Shown here in pieces: positions 34,808 to 44,255 of a DNA stretch of 64,000 nt (within the stretch, counting starts at the first letter, position 1; every line of letters starts with the position of its first letter). The notes beneath the pieces are model-generated. The model had not been told where the DNA came from. It did no database searches and worked only from the letters and a program-made list of their open reading frames with translations. Source of the DNA: VRUE01 sp963748075. GTDB taxonomy: Bacteria; Actinomycetota; Thermoleophilia; Solirubrobacterales; 70-9. The translations under genes were made by a program, and so were the position numbers. The stretch covers positions 1-64,000 of the forward strand of contig CAVVHQ010000024.1 in the NCBI GenBank assembly GCA_963748075.1, written 5' to 3'.

Positions 34808-35541
34808 GGGGGGGCGACGCCGCTGTGGATCGCGATGATCCCCCCGGCGAGGATCGTCCAGCGAATCCGCTCAAGCCCCGCCGCGTCCAGCTTCTCGGCC
34901 AGACCGGGCGGGGGCGGGAAGCTGCGTACGGATTCGGGCAGGTAGCTGTAGGCGTCGGGGTCTCCGGCCAGTGCACCGAGCACCGGTACCGCCCGGTCGA
35001 ACCAGAGCCGGTAGAAGGTCGAGAGCGGCGGCCGGCTCGGCTGGGTGATCTCGAGGATGACCAGGCGACCGCCGGGGCGCAGGACCCGGCGCATCTCACG
35101 CAACCCGGCATCCAGGTCGGAGAGGTTGCGCAGGCCGAAGCCGACGCTGACCGCGTCGAAGCGGCCGTCGTCGTAGGGGAGCCGCAGCGCATCCGCCCAC
35201 TCGAAGCGGACCGACTCCGCGCCGCGCCGCGCCGCCTTCTCGCGCGCCAGATCGAGCATCGCCTCGGAGAAATCGCAGCCGATCACCCGACCCCCGGGCA
35301 ATACGCGCCCGGCCAGCTCGAGAGCCAGGTCGCCGGTCCCACAGCAGACATCGAGGGCGGCAGCCCCGGGGCCCAGCTCGGCCCGATCGGCAGCACGCCG
35401 CCGCCAACCGTGGTGGAGGCCGGCGGTCATCAACGAGTTGAGCAGGTCGTAGCGGCCGGCTATCCGGTCGAACATGCGGTTGACCTGCTCGGGGAATCGA
35501 GCCGATTCCCGCGAAGGCTTGGGCCGGATGTCAGGGTCCAT
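34804..35541 (-). CDS. ubiE: Quinone C-methyltransferase (UbiE/MenG)
   Basis: 245 residues. The SAM-binding motif ALDVCCGTGDLALELAG lies at 62-78. Family blocks FDRIAGRYDLLNSLM near the N-terminus, VSVGFGLRNLSDLDAGLREM, and the PGGRLVILEITQP segment mark UbiE/MenG, which methylates demethylmenaquinone in the last step of menaquinone synthesis. Start ATG 35541. It sits between the cytochrome bc operon and the polyprenyl synthase on the same strand, joining quinone synthesis to quinone use. Confidence 0.93.
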   Translation of the reverse strand: MDPDIRPKPSRESARFPEQVNRMFDRIAGRYDLLNSLMTAGLHHGWRRRAADRAELGPGAAALDVCCGTGDLALELAGRVLPGGRVIGCDFSEAMLDLAREKAARRGAESVRFEWADALRLPYDDGRFDAVSVGFGLRNLSDLDAGLREMRRVLRPGGRLVILEITQPSRPPLSTFYRLWFDRAVPVLGALAGDPDAYSYLPESVRSFPPPPGLAEKLDAAGLERIRWTILAGGIIAIHSGVAPP

Positions 35542-35583
35542 ATGTCACGCGACCAGACGCGTGCACGGATCCTGACACACGCC

Positions 35584-36285
35584 TCAGTCGAGCGAGGAGA
35601 GGAAGTCGGCCAGCTCGTTGAGCTTCCTCGGCGGCAGGTCGCGGAAAGACGGCATGATGCCCGGGCCGATCTCGACCGAGCGCAGGATCGCCGCCCGCGG
35701 TACCTGGCTGCCGATGTGGGTCAATTCCACACCGGGGCCGTCGTTGCCGTTCTCGCCCAGCTTGTGGCAGGCGAGGCAGCCGGAGCCGGCGACCACCTCC
35801 TTGCCCGCCTCGTATCGGGGCGCGACTTCCAGGTCGATCTCGGTCGGGGACGCGGCCGTGGCGCCGAGATAGGTCAGGTAGGCGATCGCGGCGATCGTCA
35901 GCGCGCCGGCGGTCGTGGCGATCGGCCGGCGCGCCGGGTTGCGCTCCGGACCGCGGTCGTAGAACGGCAGCAGCAGGAGCAGCACCATGCAGATCGTCGG
36001 GATGCCGATCGTCGCGATCGGAACCAGCTCCGGCGGTTTGATCACCCGCAGCAGCTCGAAGAGGAAGAAGAAGTACCACTCGGGCCGCGGCACGTAGGTG
36101 GTCGAGGTCGGGTCGGCCTTGGGGCCCTGCTCGGCGCCGAAGATGATCGACATCGCGATGATCACCCCGACGACGATCAGCGCCATCGCCGTGTCCTTCA
36201 GAACCGCGTAGGGGAAGAAGGGCTTGCCCTTCTTCTTCAGCAGCTCGTACTCCTCAAGGTATGCCTGCTTGTCGGCGGGCTTCAT
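35584..36285 (-). CDS. Cytochrome b subunit IV fused to cytochrome c
   Basis: 233 residues. The N-terminal part resembles subunit IV/C-terminal cytochrome b (TYVPRPEWYFFFLFELLR, PPELVPIATIGIP), with the PEWY motif of the quinol oxidation site at about 67-71 and two to three membrane helices. A c-type cytochrome domain follows, with heme-binding CLACH (Cys170, Cys173, His174) and Met211 (GPGIMPSF) as the probable sixth ligand. This b-c fusion layout is known from Gram-positive bc complexes. The start is ATG 36285, 4 bp after the cytochrome b stop. Confidence 0.9.
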   Translation of the reverse strand: MKPADKQAYLEEYELLKKKGKPFFPYAVLKDTAMALIVVGVIIAMSIIFGAEQGPKADPTSTTYVPRPEWYFFFLFELLRVIKPPELVPIATIGIPTICMVLLLLLPFYDRGPERNPARRPIATTAGALTIAAIAYLTYLGATAASPTEIDLEVAPRYEAGKEVVAGSGCLACHKLGENGNDGPGVELTHIGSQVPRAAILRSVEIGPGIMPSFRDLPPRKLNELADFLSSLD

Positions 36286-36289
36286 CGAC

Positions 36290-37171
36290 CTAGCCCCTCC
36301 CGTCGCCGCCGCCACCGGCCTCGAGCTGGGAGGCCGGGGTGGCGCCCTTGGGCTTCGCGGCGTGCAGCCACGGCGGCGCCGTGGTGCCGAGCTTGACGAC
36401 CAGGTAGAGGTGGGCGCCGACCAGGGCGATGAGCGCGCCGGGGACCAGCAGCATGTGGATCGAGTAGAAGCGCGCCAGGGTGGTGGCGCCCAGCTCCGGC
36501 CCGGCGCGCAGGAAGTCGCTCAGGTACGGGCCGAGGATCGGGCCGGTGCCGTTGATGTTGATGCCGACCACCGAGGCCCAGAAGGAGCGCTGGTCGAAGG
36601 GCAGCAGGTAGCCGGTGAAGGCCATCGTCATCGTCAGGATCAGCAGCACGACGCCGATCACCCAGTTCAGCTCACGCGGGTACTTGTAGGCGCCGAAGAA
36701 GAAGGTGCGCCCCATGTGCAGGAAGACGAGGATGACCATGACGCTGGATCCCCATTTGTGCATCCCGTGCACGAACTGGCCGAGGAAGACGTCGTTGTTG
36801 ATGTGGGCGATCGAGGCGTAGGCCTGGGTGGTCGAGGGGGTGTAGAACATCGCCAGGAAAACGCCGGTGACCGCCTGCACGATGAAGGCGAAGAGCGTCG
36901 CCGAGCCGAGCGTGTAGAACCAGTTGGTTCCCTTCGGCACCTTGCGGTAGAGCATCCCGGTGAGGAAGCCGGAGGCGGCGGTTCGCTGGTCGACCCAGGC
37001 GAGGACGTCGGCCGGGGCGCCCTTGGCCCGCTCGCCAACTCGCTGCGCGTCGGAGGGGCGCTGCGGCGGCGCCGTCTTCAGGTCGGCCGGAGCCTGGCCC
37101 TTGGCGCCGTTGCCCTGGCCCGGCTTGGCCGGCCTGCGGAGCGGGGCGGGGATGAGGGAGTCGAGTTTCAT
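36290..37171 (-). CDS. Cytochrome b (N-terminal half, bc complex)
   Basis: 293 residues. A Pro/Lys-rich cytoplasmic head of about 65 residues precedes four membrane helices. Heme-ligand histidines sit in the second and fourth helices (FVHGMHKWGSSVMVILVFLH; FYSIHMLLVPGALIALVGAHLY). GYLLPFDQRSFWA is the quinol-site loop. With the Rieske protein and the fused subunit IV/cytochrome c it forms a menaquinol-oxidising complex in the membrane. All three genes are closely spaced on the minus strand. Confidence 0.93.
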   Translation of the reverse strand: MKLDSLIPAPLRRPAKPGQGNGAKGQAPADLKTAPPQRPSDAQRVGERAKGAPADVLAWVDQRTAASGFLTGMLYRKVPKGTNWFYTLGSATLFAFIVQAVTGVFLAMFYTPSTTQAYASIAHINNDVFLGQFVHGMHKWGSSVMVILVFLHMGRTFFFGAYKYPRELNWVIGVVLLILTMTMAFTGYLLPFDQRSFWASVVGININGTGPILGPYLSDFLRAGPELGATTLARFYSIHMLLVPGALIALVGAHLYLVVKLGTTAPPWLHAAKPKGATPASQLEAGGGGDGRG

Positions 37172-37185
37172 CGCTCAGCCGGGTC

Positions 37186-37863
37186 TCAGCCGCTCGGCGG
37201 TGGGAAGGTGTCGGGACGGGGCGGGTAGAGATATTCCCAGACACCGCCGGTGAACTCGCCGGGGTCGCGCGCTCGGACCGGATCGAGCTGGTTGGTGACG
37301 CTGTAGCGGGGGCCGACTTCGACCCGGCCGTTGCGGATCCGCGTCTGGAAATGATCGAGCGGGCGCACCGGCGGGCCGCCGATCCGCTTGCCCTGGAAGT
37401 CGTAGACCCCGCCGTGGCAAGGGCAGATGAAGTTGCCGGCCGCCTCGACGAAGCGCACCGGGCAGCCGAGGTGGGCGCAGCGGTTCGAGACGGCGACGAA
37501 TTCCTTCGGGCTCTCGCCCAGCTGCCTGGAGCCCTTGCGCACGTAGGCCGTCGTCTTGCCGGCGTCGCCGATCCCCTCGGTCTCGGTGAAGACGACCTGG
37601 CGGTAGGTGTCCTCGACGAAGTCGTCGAGCGCCCCCACCACCTCCCAGCGCTCCTTGCCGCGGTGGAAGATCGGCGCCACGGCGAAGCCGACGGCAGGCA
37701 GGACGATCGCCGCGCCGGCCACGCCGCCGAGGCCCTGGACGGCGATCGTGAAGGCGCGGCGGCGGGTCATCGACTCGCCCTCGAAGTAGCCGGGGGGGTC
37801 GGGCTGCGCCCGCTCGGCGTGGCTCAGCTCGGCCTCGTCTCGTTTGTCCGCTGGATCAGCCAA
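37186..37863 (-). CDS. Rieske iron-sulfur protein of bc complex
   Basis: 225 residues. The [2Fe-2S] site has ligands Cys129, His131, Cys147 and His150 (CAHLGC, CPCHGG), with Cys134-Cys149 as the stabilising disulfide. A membrane anchor at 38-62 follows the arginine-rich MTRRRAFTIAVQGLGG, a plausible Tat signal; tatA and tatC are nearby. The predicted start is TTG 37863; an ATG at residue 32 (MTRRRA) would also give a working anchor. The protein transfers electrons from menaquinol to the c-type heme. Confidence 0.92.
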   Translation of the reverse strand: MADPADKRDEAELSHAERAQPDPPGYFEGESMTRRRAFTIAVQGLGGVAGAAIVLPAVGFAVAPIFHRGKERWEVVGALDDFVEDTYRQVVFTETEGIGDAGKTTAYVRKGSRQLGESPKEFVAVSNRCAHLGCPVRFVEAAGNFICPCHGGVYDFQGKRIGGPPVRPLDHFQTRIRNGRVEVGPRYSVTNQLDPVRARDPGEFTGGVWEYLYPPRPDTFPPPSG

Positions 37864-37925
37864 TGGTCGCCAGGTGCAACGGGCGGCGGAGTTTATTGCC
37901 TTGGGCGTCCGTTAGCTTTGCTCAG

Positions 37926-40900
37926 GTGACGCTGCGTCATCCGGGGAGGCTGCTGATCGTCGCGATCGCCGGGATCGCGGTGCTCGGCGTGCTGGGCCGC
38001 GGGGTCGAGGGGAAGCTGCGGCCGACCTCGCTCAGCGTGCCGGGGACCGAATCGGGGCGGGCCGCCTCGCTGCTGCACCGCTACTTTGGCGATACCGCAC
38101 CCTTCGCGATCCTCCTCCAGGGGCCGCCGGGCCAGCTCGACAGGCAGGGCCCGGCGCTGATCCGGGCGCTGCGCTCCGATCCCTCCGTCTCGACGATCTC
38201 GCCCTGGGACAAAGGCAGCGTCGCCCGCCTGCGCCCCGGCCCGCGAAAGGCGCTGATCCTGGTCGACTTCCACGTCGACGCGGAGACGGCGGTCAAGGAC
38301 ACCGTCCCCTATCTGGACCAAACCTTGCAAGAGCGGATCTCGCCGCCGGTCAGCGCGGCCGAGACCGGCTTCGCCAGCCTCTCGCGGGCGATCCAGGACG
38401 AGTCCGTTCACTCGACCGAAGTCGCCGAGCTGATCGCGATCCCGTTCCTGCTGCTCGTCCTGCTGCTCGTCTTCCGCTCCCCGGTTGCCGCGGCGATCCC
38501 GCTCGCCTTCGGAGCGGTGACGGTGATCTCCTCGCGGGGCGTGCTGGCGATCGCCTCCGACTGGGTCGCGATCGACGGCTTCGCGCTGACCGTCGCCTCG
38601 ATGATGGGGCTGGCGCTGGGGGTCGACTACGCCCTGCTGATGGTCTCGCGCTTCCGCGAGGAGCTGCTGGACGGCGCGACGCCCTTGGAGGCCGCGCGGA
38701 TGACCCGCCGCACGGCCGGGCGGACCACCGCCTTCGCCGGCTCGACCCTCTTCCTGGCGATGCTGGTGACGCTGTTCGTGATGCCCGGGACGCTGCTCGT
38801 CTCGCTGGCCGGGACGGCGATCGTCGTCACCGCGATCAGCGTCCTCGTCGCCGCCCTGGTCGGCCCGGCGCTGCTCGTCCTGATCGGGTCCAACGTCAAC
38901 CGCTGGCGGATCGGCGGCGCCCGGGACGGGGCCGGCGTGATGGCGCTGGTCGCCGGAGCGCTGAGCCGGCCGCGTCTCGCGGTCGTGCTGATCGGCTTGC
39001 TCGTGCTGGTGCTGGCCGTGCCGGTGCTCGGCCTGAAGACGGGGCCGCCGAGCATCGAGCAGCTCCCCCCCTCCGACCCCGCGCGCCAGGAAGCCGAGCT
39101 GATCTCCGACGCCGTCGGTCCGGGCTTCGAAGCGCCGTTCGTGCTCGTCGCCGTCACCGGCAGGGGGACGATCACCGACCCCGGCAGGCTCGCAGCGCTG
39201 ACCCGCTGGCAGAGGCGGATCGCCCGGGACCCCGGGGTGCAGGCGGTGATCGGACCCGCCCAGCTGAGGCGTCGGGTCGAACCGCTGAAGCGCAGCGGCG
39301 ACGATCTGCTCGCCGGCCGGGGCGAAGCGAACCCGCAGAGGCTGAGGAAGCTGAGCAGGAACCTCGGGGGCGCCGCCAACGGGGTCGGCCGGCTGCGCTC
39401 CGGGCTCTTCAAGGCGGCCTACGGCGCCGGCCTGCTCGCCACCGGCTCGGGCCGGGCCGGGGAAGGCGCCAGGCAGATCGAAGGCGGCCTCTCCCGCGCC
39501 GCCACCGGCGCCGAACAGGCGGTCGGCGCCACCGAACGCCTCGCCGACGGCTCGGGCAGGCTGGCCGAAGGGCAACGGGAAGCCCAGCTTGGCGCCTTCT
39601 CGGTCAAGGGCAGCTCGGCCGACCTGCTGAGCAGCCTGCGCGGCAACGGGCTGGCGCGGGCGCGCAAGCTGCGCACCGACCTGAAACGGCTGGCGGGCGA
39701 CCGACCCCTCGCTGGCCGGCGAGGCCCGCGAAGCCGAACGGCTGGTCGAAGCGCTGTCGATCGCCCGCGACGAAGCGCAGCGACTCGGCAGCCGATCGAA
39801 TCGCCTCTACGAAGGCCAGGTGAAGCTGGCCAAGGGCGGCGCCGAGCTCCACAGGGGGGCAAAGCGCCTGGCCGACGCCGCGAAGTCCCTGCCGGGAGGG
39901 CTGCAACGGCTGGAAGGCGGAGCGTCGCAGCTGGTCGACGGCCTCGTCCAGCTCGAAGGGGGCGCCGACTCGCTGGAAGAAAGGCTGGCCGAAGGATTCA
40001 AGCGCTCGCGGCCGCTGCAGAGTGGACTGCGCCGCGCCCGCGTCAGGGTCACGGTCAGCGCCGATGACTTCGAGCGCAAGGTCGACCGCCTGCGCCGCTC
40101 CTCGCCGGGGATCTTCGATTCCGGCTACTTCGTCCTCTCGGCCCTGCAGGGGGCGCCACGCGACGCACGGAAGCGGGCTGGGCAAATCGTCGACCTCGAA
40201 GACGGCGGCCAGGCCGCCCAGATCGTCGTGATCCCCCGCTCCACCTTCAACACGCCGGGCTCCACGGCCCTGAACGAGCGACTGAAGCAGGACGCCGACG
40301 GGCTCGCAGCGGCCACCGGGACGACCACCGGGGTGACCGGCGGCGCCGCCGAGCTGATCGACTACACCGACGTCATCTCGGAACGGATCCCGATCATGAT
40401 CGCGGTGATAACGCTCGCCACCTTCGTGATCCTCGTCGTCATCCTGCGGGCGCTGCCGCTTGCGGCGATCGCCGTGGGGCTCAACCTCGTCACGGTCGCC
40501 GTCGCCTTCGGCGTGCTCACCCTGCTCTTCCAGGTGCCGCAGGGTTGGCCGCTGGGGGGGCGCACCTACGTCGACGCGATCGGCGCCGCGGGGATCTTCG
40601 GGATCATCTTCGGCCTCTCGATCGACTACGCCGTCTTCCTGCTGATGCGGATGCGCGAGCACTACGAGAGCGGCGCGCCCAACAAGGAGGCGATCGTCTT
40701 CGGCCTGGAGCGGACCGCGCGGGTGATCACCGGCGCCGCGGCGATCATGGCGGTGGTCTTCGCCGCCTTCGCCGGCGCCAAGATCGCCACCGTCAGCCAG
40801 CTCGGGGTCGGCCTGACCGTCGCCGTGGCGCTCGACGCCACGGTGGTGAGGATCGTGCTGCTGCCGGCGCTGATGCTGCTGCTCGGCGATCGCGTTTGGT

Positions 40901-40965
40901 GGTTGCCGCGGCCGTTGCGGAAGATCCTGCCGCAGATCGATCTTCACGGTTCCCGCGCGGGTTAG
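37926..40965 (+). pseudogene. MMPL/RND transporter, single frameshift
   Basis: This is a paralogue of the MMPL gene at 11834 (VEGKLRPTSLSVPGT; LGVDYALLMVSRFREEL; LSIDYAVFLLMRMREHY). Two frames cover it: from about 37926 to 39702, then 39703 to 40965 (DPSLAGEAREAERLVEALS onward). One base change near 39690-39703, in CGACCGACCCC, would restore about 1010 residues. The break is in the extracytoplasmic helical section, and both membrane halves are intact, so a sequencing indel is plausible. The start could also be ATG 37863, which overlaps the divergent Rieske start. Probably exports a lipid or hydrophobic compound if intact. Confidence 0.85.
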
Positions 40966-41079
40966 CTAAATGAGAATTCATCGAAGCCCGTGTATTTTTC
41001 GTCTGAGGGTAAGACGGGGAGGGTTGCCGACGCGCACCGCGAAGCGCCGGCCTGCCGGCCGAGAGGAGAATCGACCCAG

Positions 41080-41586
41080 GTGAGAAGCTCGTTGAGGAAA
41101 TCGTCGCAGTCCCTGCCGGGCCTTGCCGTGGCGGTGGCACTGCTCGCCTCGGCCCCCGTCGCGTTGGCGATCCACGCCGAACCGACCCGCAGCGAATACT
41201 CCGCCGCGGTCGAGCCGATCTGCAAGGCCAACGCAGACGACAACTCGCGCATCCTCAAGGGCGTCAAGGGCCAGGTGAAGAGCGGCAAGCTCGTGCCCGC
41301 CGGAGGGCGCTTCATCCGCGCCGCCGCGGCGCTCGGCAAGACTGCCGGCCAGATCGCCAGGGTGCCCCAACCGCCGGCCGACGAGGCGAAGCTGACGAAG
41401 TGGATCGGCTACCTGAAGCAGGAGCAGGCCTACCTTCGGAAGATCGGCAAGTTCCTCAAGGCGGGGAAGAAGGGAAGGGCCCAGCACGAAGCGGTGAGCC
41501 TGAACCGAAACAACAGCCGCGCCAACAACACCGTGGTCGGCTTCGGTTTCCACCAGTGCCGGATCGATTCCTCGAGGTTCCTCTAG
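41080..41586 (+). CDS. Small secreted helical protein
   Basis: 168 residues from GTG 41080, chosen because GAGAGGAGAA lies 10 bases upstream and the signal peptide begins here (SLPGLAVAVALLASAPVALA). The mature protein is basic and helical with two cysteines (EPICKAN, HQCRID) that could pair. No known domain. It ends two bases before the next gene, a member of the secreted family, so the two are co-transcribed. Confidence 0.78.
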   Translation: MRSSLRKSSQSLPGLAVAVALLASAPVALAIHAEPTRSEYSAAVEPICKANADDNSRILKGVKGQVKSGKLVPAGGRFIRAAAALGKTAGQIARVPQPPADEAKLTKWIGYLKQEQAYLRKIGKFLKAGKKGRAQHEAVSLNRNNSRANNTVVGFGFHQCRIDSSRFL

Positions 41587-41587
41587 C

Positions 41588-42364
41588 TTGAGGCCCGCCG
41601 GGCCGATCGCCGCGGCGCTCCTGGTCACGCTCGGCGTGGCTGCCGCCGCGCCGGCTGAGGTGCAGCGGGAGGGAAACCTGATCGTCGCCTTCGACGGTGG
41701 GATATCCCCGCATTCGCTGCCTCGCAACAGGCCGGCGCCGGTGGCCGTGAGCGTCGACACCTCCTTTCGGACCTCCGACGGCGCCGACCCGCCGCCCCAG
41801 CTGCGACGGATCTCGATCGCGATCAACCGCGACGGGAAGCTGTTCGACCGGGGCCTGCCGACCTGTCGGATCCGCAGGATCCAGCCGGCGACGATCGCCG
41901 CGGCCCGCAGGATCTGCGGCGGAGCGAGGGTCGGCGACGGCCGCGTGCGGGTCCGCGTGAACCTCCCCAACCAGCAGCCGTTTACCGTCAAGAGCCGGCT
42001 GCTCGTCTTCAACGCGAAACGCTCCGGCGGGCACCGCCGGCTCCTCGCGCAGATCTACGGCCGCCGTCCGCCGTCGGCCTTCGTCCTCGTCTTCAAAGTC
42101 CTGAAGCAAAGCGGCGCGTTCGGCACCGTGATCAGGACGACGCTGCCGAAGTCAGCCTGGAAGTGGGCCTATGTCACCTACTTCGCCATGCGACTGCGCC
42201 GCACCTACACCTACCGGGGCCACCGCCGCAGCTACGTCAGCGCCACCTGCTCCGCACCGGCCGGCTTCCCCGGCGCCGTCTACCCGTTCGCCCGCGCCAA
42301 CTTCGAGTTCGCGGAAGGGCGGCGGGTCAGCTCTACGCTGATCCGCGACTGCAAGGTCCGCTGA
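41588..42364 (+). CDS. Secreted protein of a five-member local family (copy 5)
   Basis: 258 residues from TTG 41588, immediately after the preceding stop. Signal peptide IAAALLVTLGVAAAAPAE, then the family pattern: NLIVAFDGGISPHSLPRNRPAPV, RTSDGADPPPQLRRISI, LPTCRIRRI, CGGARVGDGRV, YRGHRRSYVSATC and terminal RDCKVR. It is the most divergent copy (LLVFNAK instead of LTLFNG). Located 24 kb from the others, it shows the family is dispersed as well as tandem. Confidence 0.8.
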   Translation: MRPAGPIAAALLVTLGVAAAAPAEVQREGNLIVAFDGGISPHSLPRNRPAPVAVSVDTSFRTSDGADPPPQLRRISIAINRDGKLFDRGLPTCRIRRIQPATIAAARRICGGARVGDGRVRVRVNLPNQQPFTVKSRLLVFNAKRSGGHRRLLAQIYGRRPPSAFVLVFKVLKQSGAFGTVIRTTLPKSAWKWAYVTYFAMRLRRTYTYRGHRRSYVSATCSAPAGFPGAVYPFARANFEFAEGRRVSSTLIRDCKVR

Positions 42365-42490
42365 GAGGCCGTCTGGCGCTGCGCATTTCGGCATCCTCGG
42401 TCGGCCCGCTGCGGGTCGCGCACAACAAGTGCGCTCCCTTGCCGGCCTCCCTGCGTCCACCGAACTGCTTGGCCAGTCACGGCCTCTCAG
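42361..42490. repeat. Inverted-repeat element between convergent stops
   Basis: CTGAGAGGCCGT at 42361-42372 is repeated inverted at 42479-42490, so the two converging genes end with the same bases. Inside, 42429-42474 resembles 56540-56587 (AGTGCGCTC...CTCCCTGCGTCC.CCGA.CTGCTTGGCC). It may be a dispersed intergenic repeat acting as a terminator. Confidence 0.5.
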
Positions 42491-42915
42491 TCTCCGCGAA
42501 TCGCGCGTACAGCCCGCTCCCAGAGATCCGGGACCTCGTCCTCGCGACCCTCGCTGTGGAACTGCGCGCACTGGCTGATCAGGTCGGCGAGGACGCGGAC
42601 CGCCTCGCTGTCGCCGAGGGCGGCGAGCCGCTCGATGCCGAGCGCGTAGAGATAGTCGCCGGCGAGCAGCGCCAACTCTGCATCGTGGCCGGCCAGCAGC
42701 CGCGGCTCGCCGTAGTGCAGCAGGTATCCCTCGCGGACCGACTCGATCACCAGCGCGTACTCGGCTGGCGCGGAGGCGGCGCGGAGGCCGGCGGCTGCGC
42801 GGGGGCCGAGGACCGGCTCCTCGCGGGGCTCGACCACGTGCGGGGAGATCGGCGCGCCCTCTTCGCGCAGCTGGGCGGCAAGCAGGCTGAGGGCGTTATC
42901 CGGATCCCCGCTCAC
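42487..42915 (-). CDS. Hypothetical soluble protein
   Basis: 142 residues, helical, with no signal or membrane segment. LLAGHDAELALLAGDYLYALGIERLAALGDSEAVRVLADLISQCAQ suggests two or three long helices, perhaps distantly like a polyprenyl synthase helical bundle (LLAGDYLYA), but the aspartate motifs are absent. It lies 60 bp downstream of hemL on the same strand. Function unknown. Confidence 0.72.
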   Translation of the reverse strand: MSGDPDNALSLLAAQLREEGAPISPHVVEPREEPVLGPRAAAGLRAASAPAEYALVIESVREGYLLHYGEPRLLAGHDAELALLAGDYLYALGIERLAALGDSEAVRVLADLISQCAQFHSEGREDEVPDLWERAVRAIRGD

Positions 42916-42977
42916 TGGTCCTCACCGCTGCCTGTGGCGACTTCTTGTCGCATACCGACAGTAAAACGCCACAGCTC

Positions 42978-44255
42978 TCACTGCAGGACCTCCTCCAGCG
43001 CGTCGGCCGCCGCCTCCAGGGTGCGGTCGATCGCCGCCTCGTCGTGGGCTAGCGAGACGAACCAGGCCTCGAACTGCGAGGGCGGCGGGTAGACGCCGCG
43101 CTCCAGCATGGCGCGGCAGAAGCGAGCGTGGGCGTCGAGGTCGCAAGCCGCGGCGCCGGCGAAGTCCTCGACCGGGTCGGCGGAGAAGAAGAGGGTGAGG
43201 AGACCGGGGGCGGAGGCGACTCGCAGCGAGCGGCCGGCGGTCAGCTCGGCGAAGCCGGCTGCGAGGCGGTCGGTCAGCGCCGCCAGCCGCTCGTAGGCGG
43301 CACCGTCGAGCCGGCGCAGCGTCGCCAGGCCGGCGGCGATCGCCAGCGGGTTGCCGGAGAGGGTGCCGGCCTGGTAGACGTCGCCGGCCGGGGCGACTCG
43401 CTCCATCGTCTCCGCCGGGCCGCCGAAGCCGGCCGCTGGCAGGCCGCCGCCGATCACCTTGCCGAACACGGTCAGGTCGGGCTCGATCCCGTAGTGCTGC
43501 TGGGCGCCGCCGGGCGCGACGCGAAAGCCGGTGATCACCTCGTCGAAGACGAGCAGCGCGCCCGCTCCCCGGGTGGCGCTGCGAAGGAACTCGAGGAAGC
43601 CGTCCGCGGGCGGGACGACCCCCATGTTGGCGGCGATCGGCTCGGCCAGCAGGGCGGCGACCGGATGCTCCTCGAGGGCGCGGGAGACCGCCGCGCGGTC
43701 GTTCCAGGGCACCACCACGGTGCCCGCCGCCTGGGCGGCGGTGACCCCGGGGCTGGCGGGGATCGCCAGCGTCGCCAGGCCGGAGCCGGCGTCGGCGAGG
43801 AGGCCGTCGGAGTGGCCGTGGTAGGCGCCGGCGAACTTGACCACCACCTCGCGGCCGCTGACCGCGCGGGCGAGGCGGACGGCGGCCATCGCCGCCTCGG
43901 TGCCCGAGCTGGTCATCCGCAGCATCTCGACCGAGGGGACGCGGGCGGCGACCTGCTCGGCCAGCTCGACCTCGGCCTCCGTCGCCGCCCCGTAGCTGGT
44001 GCCCCGCGCGGCGGCGGCGGCGACCGCCTCGACCACCTCCGGGTGGGCGTGGCCGAGGACCAGCGGACCCCAGGAGCAGACCCAGTCGAGGTAGCGGTTG
44101 CCGTCGACGTCGACCAGCTCGCAGCCCTCGCCGCGCTCGACGAAGACCGGCTCGCGCCCGATCTGCCGCATCGCCCGCACCGGCGAGTTGACGCCCCCCG
44201 GCAGGACCTTCAGCGCCCGGCGGTAGAGATCCGCCGAGCGCCCGTGGCTAGGAAT
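42978..44255 (-). CDS. hemL: Glutamate-1-semialdehyde 2,1-aminomutase
   Basis: 425 residues. PLP enzyme making 5-aminolevulinate in the C5 heme pathway. Landmarks: ALKVLPGGVNSPVRAM, the pocket SSGTEAAMAAVRLAR, FDEVITGFR and the PLP-binding Lys in FGKVIGGGLPAAGFGG. No ATG, GTG or TTG lies near the expected N-terminus. ATT at 44255 follows GGAGGAAGGG, overlaps the end of the upstream gene and gives a family-like length, so an ATT start is proposed. Immediately downstream of the siroheme-decarboxylase-like gene and hemB. Confidence 0.92.
   Translation of the reverse strand: MPSHGRSADLYRRALKVLPGGVNSPVRAMRQIGREPVFVERGEGCELVDVDGNRYLDWVCSWGPLVLGHAHPEVVEAVAAAAARGTSYGAATEAEVELAEQVAARVPSVEMLRMTSSGTEAAMAAVRLARAVSGREVVVKFAGAYHGHSDGLLADAGSGLATLAIPASPGVTAAQAAGTVVVPWNDRAAVSRALEEHPVAALLAEPIAANMGVVPPADGFLEFLRSATRGAGALLVFDEVITGFRVAPGGAQQHYGIEPDLTVFGKVIGGGLPAAGFGGPAETMERVAPAGDVYQAGTLSGNPLAIAAGLATLRRLDGAAYERLAALTDRLAAGFAELTAGRSLRVASAPGLLTLFFSADPVEDFAGAAACDLDAHARFCRAMLERGVYPPPSQFEAWFVSLAHDEAAIDRTLEAAADALEEVLQ

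Noticed and set aside
37893..39575. 560-codon minus-strand frame over MMPL2
   Set aside because: It is an antisense shadow of a recognised transporter with the same biased composition.
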